Shown piece after piece: positions 9,113-18,292 of a DNA stretch of 64,000 nucleotides. Positions within the stretch are counted from its first letter, which is position 1. The number at the start of each line of letters is the position of its first letter. The position numbers and the translations under genes were made by a program. The DNA lies in the NCBI RefSeq assembly GCF_003990445.1, contig NZ_REEZ01000001.1, positions 1 to 64,000 on the forward strand. Direction: 5' to 3'. The DNA comes from Pararhodobacter zhoushanensis (lineage in GTDB: Bacteria > Pseudomonadota > Alphaproteobacteria > Rhodobacterales > Rhodobacteraceae). Below the pieces are notes generated by a model, which saw nothing but the letters and a program-made list of their open reading frames with translations, did no database searches and was not told where the DNA came from.

Positions 9113-10294
9113 CTACCTCTCGACCAGCAAACGGGTCAGCCCGTGGAAATGATACGTGCCCGCATACGCCGGTTTACCCACAAGCCGCAGCTTCGGGCAA
9201 ACCTCGAACAAGACCGGCAGAGCCCGCGCCATCTCCAGCCGCGCCAACGGCGCACCAACGCAGAAATGCAGCCCGACACCGAAGGCCAGATGCGGCTTGG
9301 CCGGACGCGCAGGATCGAAGCGCCCGGGCGCGTCCCACATCCCCGGATCGCGATTGGCCGCCGCCAGCATCACCCCGACCTCATCGCCCGGTTCAAACAC
9401 ATGGCCCATGACCTCGATGCGCTCATAGGCCCAGCGGGTGAACATGTGCAGCGGCGGATCGAAGCGCAGCATTTCGTCAACCGTGCCGTCGATCTTGGCG
9501 GCAGATAACCAGTCCCGCGGGCCGCCGTGCTCCAGCAACGCCTTCACGCCATTGCCGATGCCATGCACCGTCGCCTCATGCCCCGCGTTCAGCAGCAGGA
9601 TACAGGTCGAGATCAGCTCATCGGTCGACAGTTTCTCGCCCTGCTCTTCTGCCGCAATCAGCGAGGTGATCAGATCCTCGCGCGGGGCGCGTCGCCGCGT
9701 CTCGACATAATCGCGCAGGAATTGCGAGAACTCGGCACTGGCTGTCGCGGCGGCCTCTTCCATGGCGCGGGTGCGCCCGGCCTGATACATGCCTACCATC
9801 GCATGGGACCAGCCCAGCAGCTGGTCTTTCATCTCTTCGGGCACGCCCAGCATCCGGGCGATGATCACGACGGGAATCACTTCGGCAAAGTGGCTCAACA
9901 GATCGAACGGCCCCTCGGGCAGCTTTTCCGCCAGCGACCGCGCCAGTGCCTCGACCTCATCACCCATCCCCTCGATCCGGCGCGAGGTGAAGGCGCGCAG
10001 CACCAGCGAGCGCAAGCGGCTGTGCCGCGGCGGCTCCAGTTCCAGCATCGAATGCGCCTCGACCGCGTAGAACGGTGCCGTGTGTTCGGCGATCGGACGC
10101 TGTTTGTCGGCCGGGATCTCACGCCCGAAACGGCGGTCGCGCAGAATGGCATTGGCTGCCGCATGGCCAAACACGCAGGGAAGTCCATACTCGTCCCAGT
10201 ACACCACCGACCCGGCGGCGCGCGCCCGGTCATAGAAAGGATAGGGATTCTGGACGAACTCGGGATCGGTGGGGGATTGATGGACGCGCTGCAT
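9113..10294 (-). CDS. Cytochrome P450
   Basis: A soluble bacterial class I P450 of 393 residues. The I-helix motif AGHEAT is at 237-242, the K-helix E-x-x-R (EMLR) at 274-277 and the haem-binding FGVGLHFCVG at 338-347 with Cys345 as the haem ligand. The start at 10294 gives the usual N-terminus (MQRVHQSPTDPEFVQNPYPF); the longer frame reading into the divergent gene is unlikely. No ferredoxin or reductase gene is adjacent, so electron partners must be encoded elsewhere. The substrate is unknown. Confidence 0.92.
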   Translation of the reverse strand: MQRVHQSPTDPEFVQNPYPFYDRARAAGSVVYWDEYGLPCVFGHAAANAILRDRRFGREIPADKQRPIAEHTAPFYAVEAHSMLELEPPRHSRLRSLVLRAFTSRRIEGMGDEVEALARSLAEKLPEGPFDLLSHFAEVIPVVIIARMLGVPEEMKDQLLGWSHAMVGMYQAGRTRAMEEAAATASAEFSQFLRDYVETRRRAPREDLITSLIAAEEQGEKLSTDELISTCILLLNAGHEATVHGIGNGVKALLEHGGPRDWLSAAKIDGTVDEMLRFDPPLHMFTRWAYERIEVMGHVFEPGDEVGVMLAAANRDPGMWDAPGRFDPARPAKPHLAFGVGLHFCVGAPLARLEMARALPVLFEVCPKLRLVGKPAYAGTYHFHGLTRLLVER

Positions 10295-10411
10295 AAAAGG
10301 GCCGTTCAGGTCAGGAGCAAGGAACGCCGGACCCTGCCGCGCGCCTTCGCAAGGGTCAAGGCGCGACGCGGCGCCCCTTTCTTTGAACGCCGCCGCTCTG
10401 CGCCACGACAC

Positions 10412-10783
10412 ATGGCCATGGAAAATCCCCAAACCTCATCGCGCGCGCGCCCGACGCCCCTGTCACCCGCCACCGCCGGCCTTGGCGCGGCGGCCCTGCT
10501 GGTTCTGGCGGTGCTCGCCGGAATCGTCTCGGTGCTGCCCGCTCAGGGTCAGCCGCTTGGCATGCTTATCGGCATCCTCGGCTCGCTGACCGTCGCGCTG
10601 GTGCTGCCCGCGGCCCGGTGTCACCCCTTGCTGGCAACGGTGTGGAGCGCGCTGGCGTTCAGCTTGCCGGTGGCACTGGTGCTGATGAACCCGGGGCTGC
10701 CGCTCGGGGTGGCGCTGGCCTTTGGGGCGGCAGGCGTCTGGGTGATCCTCACCACCGCCGCCTGCCGCCACACACGGCGCTGA
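10412..10783 (+). CDS. Small hypothetical membrane protein
   Basis: This is an open frame of about 123 residues with three to four hydrophobic helices (for example GLGAAALLVLAVLAGIV, LIGILGSLTVALVLP, VWSALAFSLPVALVLM, LGVALAFGAAGVWVILT). It starts at ATG 10412 or 10418, divergent from the P450 gene, and abuts the convergent M20 peptidase stop exactly. No family was recognised. The regular spacing of hydrophobic segments argues for a real gene, but it is short and the support is modest. Confidence 0.5.
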   Translation: MAMENPQTSSRARPTPLSPATAGLGAAALLVLAVLAGIVSVLPAQGQPLGMLIGILGSLTVALVLPAARCHPLLATVWSALAFSLPVALVLMNPGLPLGVALAFGAAGVWVILTTAACRHTRR

Positions 10784-12172
10784 TCAGACGCGCGACAGCG
10801 CGTCCAGGACCCGGACCCAACTGCGGATCCCCTTATGGAACGCGGTCAGGTCGTATTTCTCGTTCGGCGAGTGGATCTGGTCATCGTCATTGCCAAAGCC
10901 GATCAGCATCGAATCCATCCCCAGAATGGTCTGGAAATGTCCCGCAACCGGGATCGAGCCGCCACAGCCGATAAACGCCGCCGGGCGCGGCCATTCGTCG
11001 GACAACGCCTGCCGCGCTGCCTCGAAGGCTGGGTTTTCGATCGGCATCGTGGTGGCCGAGCTGCCCTCGGTGTCGAGCAGCTCAAAGCTGCAATCAGCAG
11101 GCATCCGCGCCGCGACATGGGCCTTGAACGCGGCCAGCACGGCCTGCGGATCCTGCGTGCCGACCAGACGGAAGCTGACCTTGGCCGAGGCTTTCGACGG
11201 CAGCACCGTCTTGAACCCGGCACCAGTGTAGCCCGAGGTCATGCCGTTCACTTCGCAGGTTGGCCGCGACCAGATCATTTCCAGCGCCGAGCGGCCTTTT
11301 TCACCCGCCGGGACCGACAGACCGACGCTGCCGAGGAAAGCTTCGGCATCAAAGCCCAGATTGTCCCACTGCGCGCGCTGGGCGTTGCTCAGTTCGGGCA
11401 CGCCGTCATAAAATCCCTCAAGCGTGCAAGCACCGTCTTCGTCGTGCAGATCGGCCAGCACCCGCGACAGCACATGCGCCGGATTGCGCGCCGCGCCGCC
11501 GAACATGCCCGAATGCAGGTCTTTGTTCGGCCCGGTGATCACCAGCTCCAGCTTGGCGAGACCGCGCAGCGCGGTGGTGATCGCCGGGGTCTCGGGGTCG
11601 AACATGCCGGTGTCACAGATCAGCGCGATGTCGGCCTTCAGATCGTCTGCATGGGCCTTGAGATACGGCACCAGCGACGGCGAGCCGCTTTCCTCTTCGC
11701 CCTCAAAGAACATCGACACCTTGATCGGCAGTTCATCATGCACCGCGCGCCACGCGCGGCAGGCTTCGACGAAGGTCATCAGCTGGCCCTTGTCATCGGC
11801 AGCGCCACGACCGCGGATCACCTTGCCCTTGGGCGTTTCCTCGATAGCGGGGTCGAACGGTTCCCGGTTCCAAAGGTTAAGCGGATCAACGGGTTGCACG
11901 TCGTAGTGACCATAGAACAGAACGTGGATACCCTCGCCCTCGTCATCATGGGCAACGACCATGGGATGGCCGGGCGTGGTGTGTTTGGCAGCGTCAAAGC
12001 CCAGTTCGGCCAATTCTTCGACCAGCCAGTCAGCGGCCTTGTCGCAGTCCGCCTTGAAGGCCGGGTCGGTCGAGATCGAGGGCACACGCAGCAGCCCCAT
12101 CAGACGCTCAACCGAGGCGTCCAGTTGAGCATCGACATGGGCAAGGACAGGAGTCACGGCGTCAGAAGTCAT
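10784..12172 (-). CDS. M20 family metallopeptidase (dipeptidase-like)
   Basis: This 462-residue zinc peptidase has the M20 motifs in order: FYGHYDVQPVDP (metal His and Asp), GRGAADDKGQ (bridging Asp) and FEGEEESGSPSL (catalytic Glu and metal Glu). A dimerisation domain follows in the middle, and a late metal His lies in the C-terminal part. It resembles cytosolic nonspecific dipeptidases (CNDP-like), which release amino acids from small peptides. The ATG at 12172 follows AGGAAA; a GTG three bases earlier is possible. It is a single gene with an independent promoter. Confidence 0.92.
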   Translation of the reverse strand: MTSDAVTPVLAHVDAQLDASVERLMGLLRVPSISTDPAFKADCDKAADWLVEELAELGFDAAKHTTPGHPMVVAHDDEGEGIHVLFYGHYDVQPVDPLNLWNREPFDPAIEETPKGKVIRGRGAADDKGQLMTFVEACRAWRAVHDELPIKVSMFFEGEEESGSPSLVPYLKAHADDLKADIALICDTGMFDPETPAITTALRGLAKLELVITGPNKDLHSGMFGGAARNPAHVLSRVLADLHDEDGACTLEGFYDGVPELSNAQRAQWDNLGFDAEAFLGSVGLSVPAGEKGRSALEMIWSRPTCEVNGMTSGYTGAGFKTVLPSKASAKVSFRLVGTQDPQAVLAAFKAHVAARMPADCSFELLDTEGSSATTMPIENPAFEAARQALSDEWPRPAAFIGCGGSIPVAGHFQTILGMDSMLIGFGNDDDQIHSPNEKYDLTAFHKGIRSWVRVLDALSRV

Positions 12173-12349
12173 CACATTTTCCTAATGGTTATGCGTCAAC
12201 CTAGTCCCGGCAGCGCGGATAAGTCCAGCTTGCGCGCGGGGACGCCGTGTTCAACCGAACGTGTGTTGGCAAAGCCCCGCGTAAGGGGCTGCACCGGCGC
12301 AACAAATCCGCTAGACAGGGGTGTTCTCAGACGCGCTGTGGAGTTGACC

Positions 12350-12940
12350 ATGCATTTCCGTCCCGCCCTTGCCCTGCTTGCGACCAGCGCACTGTGTGCC
12401 TCCGTTGCCCTGCCAGCCGCCGCCGATCCGCTGGATGCTGCCTCGGCCCGCAGCCAGTTGTACCCCGCCGACCGTGTCGAAGTGCTGCGCTATGACGTGA
12501 CGGGGCTGAGCGAGCAGGAAGTCACTGTGCTGACCACGGTTGCGCAAACCCAGAAATACTATGCCGCCATTGCTTTTGCACCGGATGCTGGCATCATGGC
12601 TGAACCGACGGTGCTGGCTGCCAATTACCATTCGCCCGACGCCGCCCGCGAGGCCGCGTTCAGCGGCTGCAACGCCCGGCGCGACGGGGGACGCCCCTGC
12701 CAGCTGGCAATGGAGGTCCGGCCTGAGGGATGGGAAGCGCGCGATCTGATGCTGTCGGCGGATGCGACAACGGCGTTCGACGACGACTACCGCCGGGCAC
12801 GCGGATCGCGGGCCTTTGCGGTGTCGCTGGCCTCGGGTCAGTGGGGAATCGGTCGCGGGAACAGTGCGCCCGCTGAGGCCGTCGCGGCCTGTCAGGCAGA
12901 CACCGAAGTTTCCGATTGCGCCGTCGTTATTGCCGATTGA
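12350..12940 (+). CDS. Secreted hypothetical protein upstream of hemA
   Basis: This 196-residue protein has a clear signal peptide ending near LPAAADP. The mature part contains LYPADRVEVLRYDVTGLSEQ, a segment with two cysteines (FSGCNARRDGGRPCQLAM), and a C-terminal motif ACQADTEVSDCAVV. That last motif recalls the C-terminal Cys pattern of DUF4189-like periplasmic proteins, though this is a weak resemblance. Its position before hemA could tempt an automatic annotation as an aminolevulinate enzyme, but the sequence gives no support for catalysis. Confidence 0.7.
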   Translation: MHFRPALALLATSALCASVALPAAADPLDAASARSQLYPADRVEVLRYDVTGLSEQEVTVLTTVAQTQKYYAAIAFAPDAGIMAEPTVLAANYHSPDAAREAAFSGCNARRDGGRPCQLAMEVRPEGWEARDLMLSADATTAFDDDYRRARGSRAFAVSLASGQWGIGRGNSAPAEAVAACQADTEVSDCAVVIAD

Positions 12941-12981
12941 CTAAAAAAGTAGCCTGCGCAGCGGCCTGCGACACTTTTTAG
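12941..12981. terminator. AT-rich inverted repeat after the secreted protein gene
   Basis: CTAAAAAAGT (12941-12950) pairs with ACTTTTTAG (12973-12981) with one bulge, and a direct repeat GCCTGCG (12952-12958, 12964-12970) lies between. It begins right after the stop codon and could act as a bidirectional terminator. It also lies only a few bases before the FNR-like box, so a regulatory role at hemA is possible. Confidence 0.45.
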
Positions 12982-12983
12982 AA

Positions 12984-12997
12984 TTGATCCAGGTCAT
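12984..12997. promoter_or_regulatory. FNR-like box upstream of hemA
   Basis: TTGATCCAGGTCAT matches the FNR/FnrL consensus TTGAT-N4-ATCAA fully in the left half and in three of five bases of the right. It lies about 90 bases before the hemA start. FnrL control of hemA is established in Rhodobacter sphaeroides, which supports the reading. Confidence 0.6.
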
Positions 12998-13086
12998 GTT
13001 TTTAGCGCATTCAAACATGCAAAGAACGTCCAGCTTTACATCTGGGCCCTGAAAATCGTGCCCAGCAGGACGCCAGGAGAAGACCC

Positions 13087-14316
13087 TTGACCTACGACGC
13101 AGCCCTCGATTCCGCCCTCCAACGTCTTCATGATGAAGGCCGCTACCGGACCTTTATCGATATCGAGCGCAAGAAGGGTCATTTCCCACACGCTGTGTGG
13201 ACGAAACGCGATGGCACGGAGAAGGACATAACCGTCTGGTGCGGCAACGATTATCTGGGTATGGGGCAGCACCCCGCCGTTCTGGAAGCGATGCATGAGG
13301 CGATTGATGCGACCGGCGCCGGTTCGGGCGGCACGCGCAATATCTCGGGCACCACGGTGTACCACAACCGCCTTGAGGCCGAGATTTCCGACCTGCACCA
13401 GAAAGAAGCCGCGCTGGTCTTCACCTCGGCCTATATCGCCAACGATGCGACGCTGAGCACCCTGCACAAACTCTTCCCCGGCCTGATCATCTATTCCGAT
13501 GCGCTCAACCATGCGTCGATGATCGAAGGCGTGCGTCGCAACGGCGGGGAAAAGCGCATCTTCCGTCACAACGACACCGCGCACCTGCGCGCCCTACTGG
13601 AAGCCGATGATCCCAAGGCCCCCAAGCTGATCGCCTTCGAGTCGATCTATTCGATGGACGGCGACTTTGGCCCGATCGAGGCGATCTGCGATCTGGCGGA
13701 CGAGTTCAACGCGCTGACCTATCTTGATGAGGTTCACGCCGTCGGCATGTACGGCCCCCGCGGTGGCGGCGTGGCCGAGCGTGACGGGCTGATGCACCGC
13801 ATCGACATCATCAACGGCACGATGGCGAAAGCCTTTGGCGTGATGGGCGGCTACATCGCTGCATCGGCAAAAATGGTAGACGCTGTACGCTCTTACGCGC
13901 CGGGCTTCATCTTCACCACGTCGCTGCCGCCCGCGATTGCGGCCGGTTGCGCAGCGTCGATTGCCCTGCTCAAGACCGCAGAAGGCCAGCATCTGCGCGA
14001 CGCGCAGCAACTGCATGCCCGCATCCTGAAAAACCGGCTCAAGGGCATGGGTCTGCCGATCATCGATCACGGCAGCCATATCGTCCCCGTCCATGTCGGC
14101 AACCCGGTCCATTGCAAGATGCTGTCGGACATGCTGCTGGAAGACTTCGGCGTCTATGTTCAGCCCATCAATTTCCCCACCGTGCCCCGCGGGACCGAGC
14201 GTTTGCGCTTCACCCCGTCGCCGGTTCACGATCCCAAGGAAATTGACGCGCTTGTGAAGGCGATGGACCGGCTCTGGTCGCACTGTGCGCTGAATCGCGC
14301 TGAGTTGTCGGCGTAA
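13087..14316 (+). CDS. hemA: 5-aminolevulinate synthase
   Basis: This PLP enzyme condenses glycine and succinyl-CoA to 5-aminolevulinate, the first step of tetrapyrrole synthesis by the Shemin (C4) pathway. The 409-residue product has the Gly-rich [14 protein letters not shown], the substrate/PLP segment [13 protein letters not shown] and the PLP lysine K248 in [12 protein letters not shown]. The start is a TTG at 13087 after CAGGAGAAG. It is supported because the product then begins exactly as the family does (…[18 protein letters not shown]). An FNR-like box lies about 90 bases upstream, suggesting higher expression at low oxygen. Confidence 0.98.
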   Translation: MTYDAALDSALQRLHDEGRYRTFIDIERKKGHFPHAVWTKRDGTEKDITVWCGNDYLGMGQHPAVLEAMHEAIDATGAGSGGTRNISGTTVYHNRLEAEISDLHQKEAALVFTSAYIANDATLSTLHKLFPGLIIYSDALNHASMIEGVRRNGGEKRIFRHNDTAHLRALLEADDPKAPKLIAFESIYSMDGDFGPIEAICDLADEFNALTYLDEVHAVGMYGPRGGGVAERDGLMHRIDIINGTMAKAFGVMGGYIAASAKMVDAVRSYAPGFIFTTSLPPAIAAGCAASIALLKTAEGQHLRDAQQLHARILKNRLKGMGLPIIDHGSHIVPVHVGNPVHCKMLSDMLLEDFGVYVQPINFPTVPRGTERLRFTPSPVHDPKEIDALVKAMDRLWSHCALNRAELSA

Positions 14317-14467
14317 CAACGCCTTATGCTTCAAATGCTTCTCGCGATCTGCTAAGACTGTGATCAAGAGGTCGTTACGGTGCGACTCGCGTGCGTTCAT
14401 CCCGACGCCACGCGTGCCGCGCCCAAAACGACCCGAGGCGAGCAGGCGGTAAGCAGGGACAGGGCAG

Positions 14468-15679
14468 ATGATTTGGCGTAAGGAACAGCCTCCGGCTCAG
14501 CCTGAGGTCAGCCAGCGCGGGTTCGACGATTTCGAACTGCGATTGGGGGATATCCTGCGAGGCGAGCGTGCCACGCTGGGAAAATCGCTGCTGGACGTTC
14601 AGCGAGAGCTGCACATCCGCGCGACCTATATCGCGGCCATCGAGAACGGTGACCTCCAAGCCTTTGAAACCCCTAGTTTTATTGCCGGTTTCGTGCGGTC
14701 TTACGCACGGTATCTCGGCATGGAACCCGAATGGGTCTATGAGCGCTTCTGCGTCGAGCATGGCTTTCAGGTCGCGCACGGCATGTCCGGTTTCGCCAAT
14801 GCCACACCCAAGGTCGCCAAGATCGAACGGCCCGAGTATCGCTCGGGCGCGCTGAAGGGCGTTGGCATTCTGCCGGATCCCGAGCCCTTCTGGCGCAGGA
14901 TCGAACCCGGTGCGCTGGGATCGGTCAGCGTGTTGCTGGCACTGATTCTGGGTCTGGGCTATGCGGGCTGGACCGTGCTGAAAGAAGTGCAGCGCGTGCA
15001 GGTTGCTCCGGCAGACATGGTTCCCAACGTTGCCAGCGATATCAACCCCTTGGGCGCCGAGATGCGCAGCCCGGGCGGCGCTTTGGCAGCCAATGAAACC
15101 GACCCGCTTCTGGGTGCCGGCACCGCGCCCCGCTCGCAAGCACCCGAAAGCCCCACCATCGGGGCCGAAGGTCTGGTCCGTATCGCCCGCGCTCCGGCAC
15201 TGGACGTGCCGGTTCTGGTGCCGCGTGATGGACCCATTGCATCGATTGTTCCTGAAGCGGCCCAGCCGCAGCAAAGCAACGCCTCGACCGATGCAGCCGT
15301 GATGCTGGCACTGTCGGACGATGCCGCCGCGCCGCAGGTTGTGGGTGCCGGGCCGGATACGGTTGAACTGCTGGCCGTGCGCCCCTCATGGCTGCGCGTG
15401 CGCGGGGCTGACGGCTCGGTGATCTTCGAGCGGATTCTGGATGCCGGCGAACGCTATACGATCCCGCAGACCGAACAGCCGCCGACCTTGCATGCGGGCA
15501 ACTCGGGCTCGGTCTATTTCCTGATCAACGGTCAGGCGTATGGCCCCTCGGCCCCCGGTGCGCAGGTGGTGCGTAACGTGCCGCTCGATGTCGCCGCGCT
15601 GCGCGAAAACTATCAGGTCGCCGATATCGGACGTGATCAGGACCTTGCGGTCTTTGTCGCCCAGCTGACCGACCAATAG
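14468..15679 (+). CDS. RodZ-like helix-turn-helix membrane protein
   Basis: The 403-residue protein has a Cro-like HTH_25 domain at about 20-100 (GDILRGERATLGKSLLDVQ, ATYIAAIENGDLQAFE, FVRSYARYLGM). One transmembrane helix follows at about 155-175 (VSVLLALILGLGYAGWTVL), then a disordered periplasmic linker and a C-terminal DUF4115 domain (VRPSWLRVRGADGSVIFERIL). This is the RodZ architecture, a cell-shape protein that links MreB to the membrane. It lies between hemA and ispG. A strong hairpin terminator follows, so it seems separately transcribed from ispG. Confidence 0.85.
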   Translation: MIWRKEQPPAQPEVSQRGFDDFELRLGDILRGERATLGKSLLDVQRELHIRATYIAAIENGDLQAFETPSFIAGFVRSYARYLGMEPEWVYERFCVEHGFQVAHGMSGFANATPKVAKIERPEYRSGALKGVGILPDPEPFWRRIEPGALGSVSVLLALILGLGYAGWTVLKEVQRVQVAPADMVPNVASDINPLGAEMRSPGGALAANETDPLLGAGTAPRSQAPESPTIGAEGLVRIARAPALDVPVLVPRDGPIASIVPEAAQPQQSNASTDAAVMLALSDDAAAPQVVGAGPDTVELLAVRPSWLRVRGADGSVIFERILDAGERYTIPQTEQPPTLHAGNSGSVYFLINGQAYGPSAPGAQVVRNVPLDVAALRENYQVADIGRDQDLAVFVAQLTDQ

Positions 15680-15686
15680 CCCAACT

Positions 15687-15709
15687 GGCCCGCCCCGCGC
15701 GGGCCTTTT
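15687..15709 (+). terminator. Rho-independent terminator after the RodZ-like gene
   Basis: GGCCCGC (15687-15693) pairs perfectly with GCGGGCC (15699-15705) across five bases and is followed by TTTT (15706-15709). It lies eight bases after the stop codon. Confidence 0.75.
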
Positions 15710-15783
15710 GCTGTCCGCCGCATTGCCCTTAGCCTGCCCCGGGCTTATGTCTGGGGCGAACTGATCAAGGCCCGGAAATCCCC

Positions 15784-16908
15784 ATGTCGCTGAACCCGAT
15801 CCGTCCCTGGCGCAATATTGAGCGGCGCGTGTCGCGCAAGATCATGGTGGGCACTGTCCCCGTGGGGGGCGACTCGCCGATCTCGGTGCAAACGATGACC
15901 AACACCGACAGCTCGGACGTCAAGGCGACGCTGGCGCAGATCATCGCCGCAGCCGAGGCGGGCGCCGACATCGTGCGCGTCTCCACCCCTGACGAATCCA
16001 GTACCCGCGCGCTGCGTGAAATTACCCGCGAAAGCCCGGTGCCGATCGTCGCGGACATCCACTTCCACTATAAACGCGCCATCGAGGCCGCGCAGGCCGG
16101 TGCCGCCTGCCTGCGCATCAACCCCGGCAACATCGGCTCTTCCGAGCGGGTGCGGGAGGTGATCAAAGCCGCGCGCGATCACGGCTGTTCGATCCGCATC
16201 GGTGTGAATGCCGGGTCGCTGGAAAAGCATCTGCTCGACAAATATGGCGAACCCTGCCCCGACGCGATGGTCGAAAGCGGCATGGATCATATCAAGTTGT
16301 TGCAGGACAACGATTTTCACGAGTTCAAGATCAGCGTGAAGGCTTCGGATGTGTTTCTGGCCGCCGCTGCCTATCAGCAACTGGCCGACGCAACGGATGC
16401 GCCGATCCATCTGGGCATCACCGAAGCGGGCGGCTTCGTCTCGGGTGCCGTGAAATCTGCCGTGGGCATGGGCAACCTGCTCTGGGCCGGGATCGGTGAC
16501 ACGATCCGCGTCTCGCTCTCGGCGGATCCGGTTGAAGAGGTCAAGGTCGGCTACGAGATCCTCAAATCTCTGGGCCTGCGCACGCGCGGTGTGCAGATCA
16601 TCTCGTGCCCCAGCTGCGCGCGGCAAGGCTTTGACGTGATCAAGACCGTCGAGGCCCTTGAGGACCGGCTGTCGCATATCAAGACCCCGATGAGCCTGTC
16701 GATCATCGGCTGCGTGGTCAACGGCCCCGGAGAGGCGCTGATGACCGACATCGGCTTTACCGGCGGCGGTGCCGGGTCTGGCATGATCTATATGGCGGGC
16801 AAGCAGGACCATAAGCTGTCCAACGACCGTATGATCGAGCATATCGTCGAGCTGGTCGAAGCCCGCGCAGCGCAGCTTGAGGCGGCGGCAAAGGAAGCTG
16901 CGGAGTAA
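15784..16908 (+). CDS. ispG: (E)-4-hydroxy-3-methylbut-2-enyl-diphosphate synthase
   Basis: IspG (GcpE) is the [4Fe-4S] enzyme that makes HMBPP from MEcPP in the non-mevalonate isoprenoid pathway. The 374-residue product has [11 protein letters not shown] near the start and the cluster-binding cysteines in [13 protein letters not shown] and [13 protein letters not shown]. The pathway's IspD and IspF activities are encoded together at 30.4 kb in this window. It is followed by a perfect ten-base hairpin. Confidence 0.97.
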   Translation: MSLNPIRPWRNIERRVSRKIMVGTVPVGGDSPISVQTMTNTDSSDVKATLAQIIAAAEAGADIVRVSTPDESSTRALREITRESPVPIVADIHFHYKRAIEAAQAGAACLRINPGNIGSSERVREVIKAARDHGCSIRIGVNAGSLEKHLLDKYGEPCPDAMVESGMDHIKLLQDNDFHEFKISVKASDVFLAAAAYQQLADATDAPIHLGITEAGGFVSGAVKSAVGMGNLLWAGIGDTIRVSLSADPVEEVKVGYEILKSLGLRTRGVQIISCPSCARQGFDVIKTVEALEDRLSHIKTPMSLSIIGCVVNGPGEALMTDIGFTGGGAGSGMIYMAGKQDHKLSNDRMIEHIVELVEARAAQLEAAAKEAAE

Positions 16909-16925
16909 GAGACCGAATAAAAGAA

Positions 16926-16951
16926 CGCCGCGAGAGGGAGGTCTCGCGGCG
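16926..16951 (+). terminator. Hairpin after ispG
   Basis: CGCCGCGAGA (16926-16935) pairs perfectly with TCTCGCGGCG (16942-16951) around a six-base loop. The following sequence is only weakly T-rich, so termination strength is uncertain. Confidence 0.65.
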
Positions 16952-17058
16952 ATTAGTGTTCCGGGTGCAGAGAGGTGCGCCCAGGAAACGGGAGATGAAG
17001 GTTAGGCTCGGGGCCAACCCTTCACCTGTTGTCTAAACCCTTGCAGGTGCATCGATCC

Positions 17059-17072
17059 TTGATCTGGATCAA
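17059..17072. promoter_or_regulatory. Perfect FNR/FnrL palindrome
   Basis: TTGATCTGGATCAA matches TTGAT-N4-ATCAA at all ten defined bases. It lies in the intergenic region about 90 bases before the FliG-family gene, after the ispG hairpin, so its natural target is that gene. FnrL or a related Crp/Fnr regulator (for example a Dnr-type NO sensor) is the likely binder. Confidence 0.75.
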
Positions 17073-17162
17073 CCGACCTATTTTTCCCGGCACGGCCTGC
17101 GACATTATCCGTCGATTAACCGAGTCAGGGCAGTGTGAGCGCATCCAGAAACGGAATCGCTT

Positions 17163-18284
17163 ATGCCCATGGACCTGCCCGCCCTGTCACCCCTCGCGCT
17201 TGCCGCTGCCGCACTTGATGATGATGTGCCTGCCATGCCCGCAGCGCGGGGCACCGCGCCCTCGGGTCGCAGCATCCGGGCGCTGACCGGCCAGCAAAAG
17301 GCCGCCATCCTGGTGCGACTGCTGCTGGCTGAAGGGGCGGATGTGAAACTCTCGACCCTGCCTGAAGACATGCAAACCAAGCTGACCGAAACGCTGGGCG
17401 AAATGCGGCTGGTCGACCGCGATACGCTCAGCGCCGTGATCAGTGAGTTTATCGAAACGGTCGAGCAGGTCGGTCTCAGTTTTCCCGGCGGTCTGGGCGG
17501 CGCGCTCAAGGCGCTGGATGGCAAGCTGAGCCACGGGGCCAGTGCGCGCCTGCGCCAGATGGCCCGCGATGGCACGGATCCGTGGGAACGGGTGTTGCAG
17601 GCCGATACCAATACGCTGATCGCCGTGCTGGAGCCTGAAAGCGCCGAGGTGGCGGCGGTGGTGCTGTCCAAACTGCCGGTCAAACGCGCAGCCGAGGTGC
17701 TGGGCAGACTGCCCGGCGAACGGGCGCGGCGGGTGGCCTATGCGGTGTCGCTGACCGAAGGGATCGCGCCGCCGATGGTGGCGCGCATCGGCTATTCCAT
17801 CGCCGGTGAGTTGGACAACCGCCCGACCCGCGCTTTCCCGGCGGCGCCGGCCTCGCGCGTCGGGGCGATCCTGAACAACACCACCGCGCAGGTCCGCGAC
17901 ACCTTGCTGGACGGATTGACCGAGGAAGACGTGGATTTCGCCGAAGGCGTCAGACGGGCGATCTTTACCTTTGCCAATCTCGCCGAGCGGCTCAACCCCC
18001 GTGACGTCCCCAAAGTGCTGCGCGAGCTGCCGCAAAACGACCTGATCATCGCGCTGGCCGCCTCGCTGGCCGCGCCCGACAGCCCGAATGGTCAGGCGGC
18101 GACCTTCATGCTGTCGAACATGTCGCAACGCATGGCCTCGACCCTGCGCGATGAGGTTGAAAACCGCGGCAAGATCAAACCGAAAGAGGCAGAGGCGGCG
18201 CTGTCGGCGGTGGTCAACGCGGTGCGCACGCTGGTCGAAGACGGGGAAATCACCCTGCGCGAGGATGACGATGAAGACGAGTGA
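17163..18284 (+). CDS. Divergent FliG-family protein
   Basis: The 373-residue protein follows the FliG plan. It has an N-terminal region with LTGQQKAAILVRLLLAEG, a middle domain (TLIAVLEPESAEVAAVVLSKLP, AAEVLGRLP) and a C-terminal domain (ILNNTTAQVRDTLLDGL, RRAIFTFANLAERL, FMLSNMSQRMASTLRDEVENRG). Departures from typical FliG include EPES where EHPQ is usual, IFTF for MFxF, ALAAS where the torque helix usually has ALKGA, and a very acidic tail. FliG is the C-ring torque protein of the flagellar motor. No other flagellar gene is nearby, so it may be a second paralogue. A perfect FNR box precedes it. Confidence 0.8.
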   Translation: MPMDLPALSPLALAAAALDDDVPAMPAARGTAPSGRSIRALTGQQKAAILVRLLLAEGADVKLSTLPEDMQTKLTETLGEMRLVDRDTLSAVISEFIETVEQVGLSFPGGLGGALKALDGKLSHGASARLRQMARDGTDPWERVLQADTNTLIAVLEPESAEVAAVVLSKLPVKRAAEVLGRLPGERARRVAYAVSLTEGIAPPMVARIGYSIAGELDNRPTRAFPAAPASRVGAILNNTTAQVRDTLLDGLTEEDVDFAEGVRRAIFTFANLAERLNPRDVPKVLRELPQNDLIIALAASLAAPDSPNGQAATFMLSNMSQRMASTLRDEVENRGKIKPKEAEAALSAVVNAVRTLVEDGEITLREDDDEDE

Positions 18285-18292
18285 CGCGCTGC

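Noticed and set aside
10835-12160. Very long plus-strand open frame opposite the M20 peptidase
   Set aside because: It has no family-like motif, is rich in Arg, His and Gln, and mirrors a well-supported gene on the other strand. Only its distal part (from 12350) is a real gene.
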